NCBI GenBank assembly: GCA_903870275.1
Contig: CAIQCK010000065.1
Location: forward strand, 1-64,000
Length of the DNA stretch: 64,000 nucleotides
DNA from: an uncultured bacterium
GTDB taxonomy: Bacteria > Verrucomicrobiota > Verrucomicrobiia > CAIQCK01
Direction of reading: 5' to 3'
The notes under the pieces are model-generated. The model was not told the DNA's origin. It was given only the letters and a program-made list of their open reading frames with translations, and did no database searches. Shown one piece after another: positions 52,689 through 60,700 of the stretch (position 1 is its first letter; every line of letters starts with the position of its first letter). Both the position numbers and the translations under genes were made by a program.

Positions 52689-55352
52689 TCAGGAAATGTC
52701 CTCTAGCTCGCGCTGGCCGTCGGGATGATCGCCCCCGTCGGCATCAACTCTTTCCATGCCTTCAGTGGCGCGAGTGGCGTCACAAGTGCCTTTTTGAGGT
52801 AGATTCTCTTTTGTAGATTCTCCTGAAGGATTTATCCCTAAATCAATGCCACTAGCGCCACTGGCGCCACTCCCGCCCATTTCAACCAAGCCGATGCCCC
52901 GCCAAACGCGCATACCGCCGGTAGCCTTTCCAGATTGGCAGTTGTAGCGTCGGAGGCAATCAGCGAAACGGTGCCTGCCCAATGGATAACGGTCGCCATT
53001 CCCTTCGCACCAAGCCTCATATTTCGCACGCAACGCTTTCGCGGAGCATTCCATGTCGTTGCGGAACACACAGCAGTCTTCAATGAACTCGGCCAACGGA
53101 TCGGTTTCCTCACGATAGGCAGCCGTTGAATTTTCCACCGCTTGCGCGGTTCCGAGTCCGTTGCGCTGATACGCGAGACAACCTTCAACCGCCCACGCCA
53201 GCAGTGCGGCGCAAGAAGGAGATTCCGGGTTTTCTAGGGCGAGCTTTATTTTGGGGTCACGTTGTGCCCGGGGAATCTGGTAGTTGAATGGCACGCGGCG
53301 AAGTCGGTTCCACGTTGCATCATCGCCGCCGTCTTCCAGGGCGGGAGCATGATTTGTGCAAAGCCACAGCTTGTGTGTCGGTCCAAACTCAACCGATGAT
53401 TCACGTATTTCCCTCGCCCTGATCGTGTCGCCGCCGGTCAGTCGTTTGATGGTTTCCGCAGAAAACCTCCGACCATGCTTTGTCTCGGCCGCCACAGCGA
53501 GACGAACACCGCGCAACTTGGCCAGATCGTATCGTGGGTTCGTCCCCTTGTGCTCTGTCTCCAATAGAGTTTCACAATCCAGCGTCAAACTATAATCACC
53601 CATCGCGGCTCGTAATCCCTCGACGAAGGTGGATTTTCCGGTGTCGGTGAGCTCGCTGAAGATGATGAACAAGCACTTCTCGGTAATGAGGCCGGTGAGC
53701 GTGTAGCCGGCAGCGCGTTGTAAATAGCTGGCAAGCTCAGAGTCGCCTCCTGTGACGTGATGAATAAACCGGTCAAGAACATCGTCGTGCAACCCTGGCA
53801 CGTACTTGACAGGCGAGAGTTTCGTCAGCAAATCCTCGTGAGAGTGTGGGCGCAACTTGCCCGTCCGCAACTCGAGTGTCCCGTTGCTGACATTGAGCAA
53901 CCACGGGTCGCGATCAAACGCAGCCAGCGGCTGCGCCATGCCCATGCTGGCAGCGAGCTTGATGGCGGCTTCGATGCGTTCTTTCTTCTCGCAGAGTAGT
54001 CCAAACTTGAAATGTTTCGACTGCGTGTCATCCGGAACGCTAGACGGCAGCACGTTGCATTCTTTTCGAATATGTCGCGCTGTTTTCAGCATCAGACGAC
54101 GCATTTCAATGAGATGGGGATCTGGTCTGTATCGCTTGCCGTCCCACGCGAACCAGACGCCAGTATCACTTTGAAAGACTGCTTCCTTCCCAAAATAGAA
54201 AGCGAAACGTTCTGCCAACCCCGCATCGGTCCGTGCTAATAGTTGACCTTCTGCTGCCAATTCGACGGGGTCCCGCCGTGTGCCGATCTGTGAGGCTTCC
54301 GCACCTTGAATCTCCCGTTGCGATTGTTCGCGCCCTGCGCCAGGCTCGATGACCACAGAAGCGCCAATAACGGTGGTAATCTGGTCTCGTGTCGCGCCTG
54401 CCAACGTCCAAACGTTAACGTCTTTATATTCAGGCGGCGTCAACGCGCTCATGACCTTGCAGCCCGCGTGCTCTGCAACGTCGCGCAACCACTTCTCGGC
54501 GGGATTGCGCCCTTTCTCATCTGTGGCGTCGTTCTGTCGGAAAGCGTAGAGCGTCGAGTCCGGAGCACAAAGACTGGCAACCAGCTTCCCGTTTTCCGCG
54601 CCTCGGGTAATGATAATCGCCTCAGCTCCGTTCGATTCGGCCTCGCTGTTGTGCCAGCCGAGCTTGTCCATCACGGCAAACGCGTCCCACTGGGACTCGA
54701 AACACGACACCGATGCCGCAGTTTGTGGCGTACCGATCACCAGGGGATGAACGCGGCAGCCTTTCGTGTAGAACCACGTTGCTCTTCCATTCTCAGCCTT
54801 CGGCTCGACTCGATAGTGGATGCCAACAACAAGGCCGGCATCGTTGTAAACAGGCATCGCAATCTTGCCTTCATGCCGGCCGATCAGTTTGCGCTCGTGC
54901 AACCAGCGAACAAACTCGACTGAATAACCGCGCCACGTTGCGAGTTGTTCGACATGTGCGTTTGTGAATCCGTCAACGCAAGCCTCCCATTCTTTCGTCA
55001 AATCGCACTCTGTCTTGGTATGGGGTTTTCGGGGTTCTGCAACAGGTGTCTGGGTTGTGCCGTGACCGTTGACCCCGGCAATGTCGGCATATTTTTGAAT
55101 CGCGGCGCCTTTCGACAACCCGAAGTGCTTGGCAAGGAAATCCACCTCGTCACCCCAGCCGCAACCTGCATGACATTTCCAGAACCACCGCCCGTCCTTC
55201 TTGAAAACACTGAAGGATTTTTGTTTGTGTGACTGACCGTCACTTTCATGGAACGGGCACCATCCCTTTTTGCCTGCGTGCTCGCCCAGCCCAATAAAGA
55301 CCATGAGATCAGGCAATGGCATTCGGCGCCGACACTCGTTCAGATTAGTCAC
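52689..55352 (-). CDS. P4-like primase-helicase with CHC2 zinc finger
   Basis: This protein has 887 residues from a GTG at 55352 with GGAGG 5 nt upstream, which decides this start over a longer frame. It has a CHC2-type zinc finger (CPFHESDGQ..., CHAGCGWGD) and a Toprim-like region around SCFESQWDAFAVMDKLG. The C-terminal half is a D5/P4-type SF3 helicase (FSELTDTGKSTF at about residues 565-576, later LAVAAETKHGRRFSAETIKRLTGGD, KLWLCTNHAP and NRLRRVPF). The Walker A lacks the usual GxNG and reads LTDTGKST. It should drive replication of the island. It overlaps the 58-residue ORF by 8 nt and is followed by the HTH gene 1 nt later. Confidence 0.88.
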   Translation of the reverse strand: MTNLNECRRRMPLPDLMVFIGLGEHAGKKGWCPFHESDGQSHKQKSFSVFKKDGRWFWKCHAGCGWGDEVDFLAKHFGLSKGAAIQKYADIAGVNGHGTTQTPVAEPRKPHTKTECDLTKEWEACVDGFTNAHVEQLATWRGYSVEFVRWLHERKLIGRHEGKIAMPVYNDAGLVVGIHYRVEPKAENGRATWFYTKGCRVHPLVIGTPQTAASVSCFESQWDAFAVMDKLGWHNSEAESNGAEAIIITRGAENGKLVASLCAPDSTLYAFRQNDATDEKGRNPAEKWLRDVAEHAGCKVMSALTPPEYKDVNVWTLAGATRDQITTVIGASVVIEPGAGREQSQREIQGAEASQIGTRRDPVELAAEGQLLARTDAGLAERFAFYFGKEAVFQSDTGVWFAWDGKRYRPDPHLIEMRRLMLKTARHIRKECNVLPSSVPDDTQSKHFKFGLLCEKKERIEAAIKLAASMGMAQPLAAFDRDPWLLNVSNGTLELRTGKLRPHSHEDLLTKLSPVKYVPGLHDDVLDRFIHHVTGGDSELASYLQRAAGYTLTGLITEKCLFIIFSELTDTGKSTFVEGLRAAMGDYSLTLDCETLLETEHKGTNPRYDLAKLRGVRLAVAAETKHGRRFSAETIKRLTGGDTIRAREIRESSVEFGPTHKLWLCTNHAPALEDGGDDATWNRLRRVPFNYQIPRAQRDPKIKLALENPESPSCAALLAWAVEGCLAYQRNGLGTAQAVENSTAAYREETDPLAEFIEDCCVFRNDMECSAKALRAKYEAWCEGNGDRYPLGRHRFADCLRRYNCQSGKATGGMRVWRGIGLVEMGGSGASGASGIDLGINPSGESTKENLPQKGTCDATRATEGMERVDADGGDHPDGQRELEDIS

Positions 55353-55521
55353 AGGTTCCTCCCTGCAACGCCGAACGCACATGGCGACGCACTGGTTGTT
55401 CCACGACGCGCAGCGCACTCATTACCCTGCCCTCACAAATGGTTTGCCCACTTCCACGCTTAGCCGTCGCTATGCGACTGGCAAACAACTTTTCCGCCTC
55501 TTTGATCTCGCCCCCACTCAT
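55345..55521 (-). CDS. 58-residue protein coupled to the primase
   Basis: This frame starts with an ATG that overlaps the stop of the 91-residue ORF (ATGA). AGGAG lies 9 nt upstream, and its own TAA overlaps the primase GTG start. It is basic and helical (MSGGEIKEAEKLFASRIATA...). The double overlap is strong evidence of translation. No domain is recognised; a regulator of the primase is conceivable. Confidence 0.6.
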   Translation of the reverse strand: MSGGEIKEAEKLFASRIATAKRGSGQTICEGRVMSALRVVEQPVRRHVRSALQGGTCD

Positions 55522-55793
55522 CCCCTATTCTCCTGTGACTTGCGAATCTGCTCCGCCCCTACGCGCTCTATTCGCTCTGCTGCAAATAACCTCGATCCAC
55601 TTTGTGTCAGTAGCGATTCAACACCGATGTCCGCAGCAAATCTCTGGGCCGTTATTGTTGAACAACCGAGTCTCCCTCTGGTTCCGCCGACTTGTAAACC
55701 GTTGTCGAGTTCTTTTCGCATGCCCGACGGATAGCACGCGACTATACGAATGCAATCGTATCTATGCTGGAACGGGCAAGAATCGCATCGCAA
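55518..55793 (-). CDS. 91-residue protein with N-terminal cysteine cluster
   Basis: The start is a TTG (uncertain). The N-terminus CDSCPFQHRYDCIRIVAC could bind zinc (CxxC, H, C, C). The rest contains GCSTITAQRFAADIGVESLLTQ, which is HTH-like in pattern. The stop overlaps the 58-residue ORF start. It lies 31 nt after the repeat-containing protein gene in the island operon. The function is unknown. Confidence 0.5.
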   Translation of the reverse strand: MRCDSCPFQHRYDCIRIVACYPSGMRKELDNGLQVGGTRGRLGCSTITAQRFAADIGVESLLTQSGSRLFAAERIERVGAEQIRKSQENRG

Positions 55794-55824
55794 CCTGAGG
55801 GGCTGAGGTTGCGAAGTTCCACGC

Positions 55825-57447
55825 TTATTTTTGGCTCTGCCGTAGAGTCTTCAACAGGAAACGCCAGACCCTGTCGAATATTTTTGCTTGCCACTCCCCC
55901 TTCGCCCACCCAACGCTATTAACTCGCATATCCGTCACGACCAATCGCCGCAGTGTGCGATGTTTTTCTGCGTGGGGAAAATACTCGTCAAACAAGCGCT
56001 TGTAGTATGGCTTCCATTTAGTTGCGTTTATTTTGCAGATCCGGCCAAAGGTTCGTTCTACTGTCTTGAAATTCCCCAGTGCCAGGAAGCGGTGTTTCGG
56101 ACATTCTCGCGGATAAGCAGCTTCAAGAATGAACCGATTCAATCTTGTGCGTTCATTGTCGTTCAGTTCCGATTTGCGCCGCGGGATGTTCCTCGCCACT
56201 TTGGGCAGAACAAGACGTTTGAATTGTTGATGCAATCCTGTCCCCATCAACATTCGGTTGAGTGATTCGAGTTCCGTCCCCGCTGGTGGGTTCTTCGGGC
56301 ATTCTTTTGGGAAAACAGTCTCCAGGATAAGCCGATTCAATCGTGCGCGTTTATTTCCCGTTCGACGCGACACACTCCTCACTAAACGCTTCATCACCTC
56401 AGGCAGAGGAATCCCCTTGAAGCGTTGATGCAACGCGTCGCTGTTCAGTAACGTATTGAGCGATTCGAGTTCCGTTCTTGCCTTGGGAACTCGTATGCCG
56501 CCAGCAGTGATGGCCTCCAATAGGCCATGCGTCGAGAACTGTCCACAGAACTCATCCATATAGAAGACCGAAGAACCTGCACCTGGGACGACAATGCCAT
56601 CAGAAGTGATTGCATTTAACAAACCACGCATCGTGAACGGCTCCCTAAACTCATCCCTCCAAAACTCGAAAGACCGCAAAAAACGTGCATGTGGCATTTC
56701 GCTTATGAGGAACATTGCCCACTTCGTCCCTCCTTTGTGCCAGTCCCATCGAGATTTCGGACTCATTGTTTGAAGCAGGGAATTCTTACCCACCTCAAGC
56801 TCGCCCAGGATCGTCTCAATATCCTTCCTCGCCACCGGATGTCGGCACGCAAAAACCGGCCATTCGTCCAATTTTTGGGCAATAGGGCGCAATCTCTCCA
56901 CCGGCAACTGCTCAACCAATCCGACCGCATCGTAAGCAAGCATAGCTAGCGCTTCCACGGCTTCCTGGTCACGCTCCGCAGCTTCGCGGCGCATCTTCGG
57001 CAGCGCTTTTTCGAACGAAGGATCAAGTTTGCCATTTTGCTCAAGGTGTTGTTGCACACGATCCTCAAGCTTCAAGGTCTGTTCTTCTCTTCGGCGCGAA
57101 AGCTCCCAGAGCGCCTGCCAAACCTCGGCCGCGATTCTCAATGTAGGACGACCAGGGGGCGGGTAATTGGCCGGATCAGGCATGCCAAGCTTTTCAGTTG
57201 TCAGTAATTGGAGTTTATTGTGAAATGCTTGTCTGGGAACGTCGCTGAAAGGCAGCCTCTTCTTCAAATCAACGATTCGTAGGGGTTCTGAACAGGCACC
57301 AGATTCAGGCTGTGGCTTGTTCTCTTGCTCCTCGGTTTTTCCGGCAGTCTTGTCTGATGGTAAAGATGGAGTTCCGGGCTCAACCGGCCAGCCAGGCGTG
57401 AATGGCTGGCCAAGACTGGGATCAAAAACTTTCCGTTTTCGTTTCAC
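55825..57447 (-). CDS. Island protein with internal tandem repeats
   Basis: This 540-residue cytoplasmic protein has a proline-rich, disordered N-terminus (to about 50), a helical part with many charged residues, then two short repeats (MRGLLNAITSDGIVVP, THGLLEAITAGGIRVP; about 275-320). Two longer repeats of about 62 residues follow: each starts ELESLN and ends ILE(T/A)(V/A)(F/Y)P(K/R)ECPK, around residues 330-395 and 397-460. The C-terminal 80 residues are basic and rich in tryptophan. I recognise no family. Nucleic-acid binding is possible from the charge. Confidence 0.65.
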   Translation of the reverse strand: MKRKRKVFDPSLGQPFTPGWPVEPGTPSLPSDKTAGKTEEQENKPQPESGACSEPLRIVDLKKRLPFSDVPRQAFHNKLQLLTTEKLGMPDPANYPPPGRPTLRIAAEVWQALWELSRRREEQTLKLEDRVQQHLEQNGKLDPSFEKALPKMRREAAERDQEAVEALAMLAYDAVGLVEQLPVERLRPIAQKLDEWPVFACRHPVARKDIETILGELEVGKNSLLQTMSPKSRWDWHKGGTKWAMFLISEMPHARFLRSFEFWRDEFREPFTMRGLLNAITSDGIVVPGAGSSVFYMDEFCGQFSTHGLLEAITAGGIRVPKARTELESLNTLLNSDALHQRFKGIPLPEVMKRLVRSVSRRTGNKRARLNRLILETVFPKECPKNPPAGTELESLNRMLMGTGLHQQFKRLVLPKVARNIPRRKSELNDNERTRLNRFILEAAYPRECPKHRFLALGNFKTVERTFGRICKINATKWKPYYKRLFDEYFPHAEKHRTLRRLVVTDMRVNSVGWAKGEWQAKIFDRVWRFLLKTLRQSQK

Positions 57448-57507
57448 TGTAGCTGTCCTTTCTTCGATTCCGCTTTTCGACCTCTCATCGGTTTTTGCAC
57501 CTTCTTG

Positions 57508-57981
57508 TCACTTTGCTGCCCGCCACTGTGAATAGGGTTTCTCCGATAGCGACGAGTTGAAGTAGCGCGGGTTTTCAGTCACCTCAACGCCGACCCAATC
57601 CGGCAACGCCAGCGGTTCGTTCTCCATAATCAGTTCAACCTCAGCCACGACCAGTCCACGGTTCTCGCCACGAAACTCGTCAACCTCCCATTCATGGCCT
57701 GCGTGCCATATTCGAAAGCGAGTCTTCTCAATGAGCGAGGGAACACAGAGACGCAGGAGCTCCTCGGCGTCCTGCGAAGGAATCGGGTATTCAAACTCCG
57801 ACTTGGAAACACCCACGGTGCGGCCCTTGATCGTAAGAAACGCTTCGTCGCCTGCGATTCTCACACGGATGGTCCTGTCAGGGTTCTTGCTGAGGTGACC
57901 TTGCCGAATGAGTTGCCCTGCATCCGCAGTTCTCCAGACGTCTTTTTTTAGTAAAAATCGTCTTTCAATCTCAACGCTCAT
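57508..57981 (-). CDS. CYTH-domain phosphohydrolase-like protein
   Basis: This 157-residue protein has the CYTH start EIERRFLL (residues 4-11, ExExK-like motif in the form EIERR), then IRVRIAGDEAFLTIKGR (residues about 38-55) and VVAEVELIMENE. These basic and acidic residues line the triphosphate tunnel. It is a short, single-domain triphosphate tunnel metalloenzyme; activity could be inorganic triphosphatase or a nucleotide-type reaction. It starts 1 nt after the DUF932 stop, so the pair is tightly coupled. Its presence in an island is unusual. Confidence 0.85.
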   Translation of the reverse strand: MSVEIERRFLLKKDVWRTADAGQLIRQGHLSKNPDRTIRVRIAGDEAFLTIKGRTVGVSKSEFEYPIPSQDAEELLRLCVPSLIEKTRFRIWHAGHEWEVDEFRGENRGLVVAEVELIMENEPLALPDWVGVEVTENPRYFNSSLSEKPYSQWRAAK

Positions 57982-57982
57982 T

Positions 57983-58963
57983 TCAGTTCAATGATTTCAA
58001 TAATTCGGGAATCTGTTCCCGCCATTTCAGTTGCTCCTGGACATCGCCGCGTTCTTTCGCCAACCAAGCCAAAATCTGACTTACGTCGAAGAGATTTTTG
58101 CACCTCGGCGGCGCGCCGAGGACTGGCTTGGCTGGCCTGACGGGAATAGTCGTGGGCGTTTTGTTTTTGAATGGCCCCTGAACCTCCACGTCACATCCGG
58201 AACTCGCAATATGGTAAGCCCTCGTTGCGGCCTTGAAGCCCCAACCGTTGCGAAGGTCATTTTCAACCCAGGAGACAAATTGGTCCGGGGCGACTTGCTG
58301 ATTTCGCCATTTCAAAAAGTTTTGCTTCTCGACCTCAGCTTCTTTCACGCCCGACCTGAGCGCGATGCCAATTTCTTCAAACTGGAACTCGCCACAATGG
58401 CGGCGCCGCATGTCGGAGCGGGTTACGCCGATAATCAGGCCATTGCAGCAGATGAATCGAAACCAGCCCATCAAGGCGCGGAAACGGGTACTTCCGTCGA
58501 CGGAGTTCAGGCATTCGAGACGAAGCGCCATTGGATGTCCGTCCCCAGGGTCGAACTCGTATTCTTTGGGAAGATAAAGGCTGAGGGCCATCCGTTCGCC
58601 GTATTCGGTAATCGTGAGTTCCGCCTTCACGTTGCTGGCGGGGATCTTCATTGCGTCAAGCGCCCGTGCAGCTACATCCAGCACGGCCACATGCGGCACG
58701 AGGGTGTAGTCTTTGGAGACAACACCCACCGGAACGAAACTCCGGTCTTTGCCGAATGGCAACCGGACAATCGTGTCGAGCCGTTCGTTCAGGCGCGACT
58801 GATCTTCCCCCGGTTGGGTTAGGGCAAAGCTCCGACGTTCAAAAGCGGGGATGTGTTGTCGAATCTCAATCAGCGCACCCTCATGCACCACCACCGGAGA
58901 GCCGAGCCACTTGAACGGTTCGCTTTCACTCGCCGCTCGCGTTGGTTGCGCCATGCTATTCAT
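57983..58963 (-). CDS. DUF932 (phage/plasmid-type) protein
   Basis: This 326-residue protein contains the DUF932 core: VVSKDYTLVPHVAVLDVAARAL, MALRLECLNSVDGSTRF and FICCNGLIIG (residues about 100-200). The family is common on plasmids and phages and has no firm function. The N-terminal 25 residues are flexible. It lies between the unknown protein gene (18 nt) and the CYTH gene (1 nt). Confidence 0.8.
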   Translation of the reverse strand: MNSMAQPTRAASESEPFKWLGSPVVVHEGALIEIRQHIPAFERRSFALTQPGEDQSRLNERLDTIVRLPFGKDRSFVPVGVVSKDYTLVPHVAVLDVAARALDAMKIPASNVKAELTITEYGERMALSLYLPKEYEFDPGDGHPMALRLECLNSVDGSTRFRALMGWFRFICCNGLIIGVTRSDMRRRHCGEFQFEEIGIALRSGVKEAEVEKQNFLKWRNQQVAPDQFVSWVENDLRNGWGFKAATRAYHIASSGCDVEVQGPFKNKTPTTIPVRPAKPVLGAPPRCKNLFDVSQILAWLAKERGDVQEQLKWREQIPELLKSLN

Positions 58964-58981
58964 GACTGCATTAGCCTCCGT

Positions 58982-59977
58982 TTATTTCCCCACCCACTCC
59001 CGCACTTGGCCGGGTTTGAGTTTGGGGAAAAGCGGCACGACCTTGCCGGGATTCACTGACGCGTTCTCCGGTAGTAGTCCGCCTTTCTTTTTGTCGAACT
59101 GAGCCACGCTCTTGAGCTTCTTGAGCGCGGCGATGCCATTCACAGCCGTTAGTTTTTCGTCGTAATAATCAAACCACGGCAGGCCCGCCTGATTATATCG
59201 GCTAGCTGTTGGCGGCACCGTGGGCGGCATCCAGCCGGTGAAATCCTGCCATACCACCGAATTGCAGATATGAACGAAACACCGGCTGCTGTGCTCCAAG
59301 TCCCAATCCGCCAGATTGTATTCGTCCTCGTAAATCTCCTGCTTCATCCGCCCGCCTGGCGCAAGGCCCATCGCGGCACCAGCGGAGAGTTCGCATACGC
59401 AAAGGTTCTCCTCCGCGACCCCCCGGTATCGTGACGCGAAATACTTCTCATACGCTTTCCGTTTCATCGGATAGGCGATGATCTGGAGACCGCCGTGCTC
59501 CGCTTTTCCTGTAACCTGTTCCTCTGCCGTGACGCCTGCCCCGAGCGGCATCGCCACAAACTGGCGAATAACGCCCTTTTCAACACAATACCCATCCAGC
59601 CACGGTTGCTCGGTAGCCACTACGTAGTCTTGCGGGTTGCGATTCAGCTTATCCTTCCACGGCTGGCCGCTCACGGCGTTGATTTTGCCCGTGGCGATCT
59701 TGACCGCGAACGGATATTCCCCGCGGAAGTTGATCCACATTGCCTCAGACTGATACATCGGCAGCATTACGCCGCCGCGTTCTAGCCAGTCCTCCGGCAC
59801 TCGGTTCGCGTGGTCATCCACATGGCGCAGCGGAAATCGGCCCAAGCCAGGGGGCAAGGGATAGGTTTTGTTGTCGTCGGGAATTCTCAGCGTGCGTTGG
59901 AATTCGATCCGCAACCGCGCCGCGGCGTGTACTTCAGGAAACGAAAACACCAATGTTTCATTGTTCAACTCGATCAT
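58982..59977 (-). CDS. Conserved-looking island protein of unknown function
   Basis: This 331-residue protein has AAGGAG 7 nt before the ATG. It has a beta-rich N-terminus with LPPGLGRFPLRHVDDH, then GGVMLPMYQSEAMWINF, GAGVTAEEQVTGKAEHGGLQI, and a C-terminal lysine-rich part. I recall no named family with certainty. It lies 13 nt after the Xre regulator gene, so the two probably form a regulator-effector pair. Confidence 0.65.
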   Translation of the reverse strand: MIELNNETLVFSFPEVHAAARLRIEFQRTLRIPDDNKTYPLPPGLGRFPLRHVDDHANRVPEDWLERGGVMLPMYQSEAMWINFRGEYPFAVKIATGKINAVSGQPWKDKLNRNPQDYVVATEQPWLDGYCVEKGVIRQFVAMPLGAGVTAEEQVTGKAEHGGLQIIAYPMKRKAYEKYFASRYRGVAEENLCVCELSAGAAMGLAPGGRMKQEIYEDEYNLADWDLEHSSRCFVHICNSVVWQDFTGWMPPTVPPTASRYNQAGLPWFDYYDEKLTAVNGIAALKKLKSVAQFDKKKGGLLPENASVNPGKVVPLFPKLKPGQVREWVGK

Positions 59978-59990
59978 AACGGTTCTCCTT

Positions 59991-60347
59991 TTACCAATTG
60001 CCGTCCCGCACCTCGCGGACGACTCGCAACACCGCTTGGTCCGGCGCGTCTTTTACCTGCCGGATCAGTTCAGCGAAAAGCTTTGGCCGTTTCATGATGG
60101 CCTCACGAAGGTCCTTTGATACCTTGCCGGCCAGCGCCAGCAGCACATCCGGGTCTTCGCCAAGTATCGCCGCCAGCGTCTTGGTTGTTTCCTCCGACGG
60201 CGGCCCGGAGTCCCCGCGCTCCACCTTGCTCAGATACGACGGCTGGACCTCCATCGCTGCTGCCACCTGGCGCAGCGAAAAGCCATGTTTTTTGCTGGCC
60301 TGTAGTTCCAACCGCCTCTGCCGGACATATTGACCGAACTCATTCAT
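59991..60347 (-). CDS. Xre-family transcriptional regulator
   Basis: This 118-residue protein has an N-terminal HTH_3 domain (FSLRQVAAAMEVQPSYLSKVERGDSGPPSEET, residues about 23-55, the classic helix-turn-helix with Q..SYLSKVE). The C-terminal helices may dimerise. It is the first gene of the island operon and has a promoter directly upstream with two tandem 7-bp GTATAGT repeats, which are candidate operators for autoregulation. Confidence 0.9.
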   Translation of the reverse strand: MNEFGQYVRQRRLELQASKKHGFSLRQVAAAMEVQPSYLSKVERGDSGPPSEETTKTLAAILGEDPDVLLALAGKVSKDLREAIMKRPKLFAELIRQVKDAPDQAVLRVVREVRDGNW

Positions 60348-60361
60348 AGTGTTGACTGTTT

Positions 60362-60389
60362 ACTATACACTATACGATATGGACTGCAA
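60362..60389 (-). promoter_or_regulatory. Promoter and candidate operator of the island operon
   Basis: On the minus strand TTGCAG (60389-60384) and TATAGT (60367-60362) are separated by 16 bp. The sequence GTATAGT is repeated in tandem (60375-60369 and 60368-60362) and overlaps the -10 box. The start codon follows 14 nt later, so the leader is very short and there is no clear Shine-Dalgarno; the message may be leaderless-like. Confidence 0.65.
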
Positions 60390-60700
60390 GTGGTTTTCTT
60401 ATTCTTTCATGGTTCGCCCCCTAACTGTCCTTCTTTGGAGGTTTTATTGGTTTTGTTACGGTCATTTCACAAACGCGGGCCGGGGGATCTGCTGGCAAAC
60501 CGCCAACCTCACGCCGGCTTCGTCGGTCCCTCACCCCGCTTCACAACAAATTTCTCGCTCGCCGGTAGATCGTGACCCTGTTCAATCCGAACGCGCGCTT
60601 GTCTGGTAAACGCACCGAAAGGATGAGGGCACTGCTTATTCCTCCGGCGTCGCTGTGTCGGTTGTTTTATTCTTCAAAAACCGTTGAGATTTGTCGTCTA
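60390..60700. other. Gap between the island operon and the DUF499 gene
   Basis: About 310 bp holds no convincing gene; the plus-strand frames have poor composition and no ribosome binding site. No strong hairpin with a T-run was found after the DUF499 stop at 60701, so read-through into the Xre operon is possible. Confidence 0.4.
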
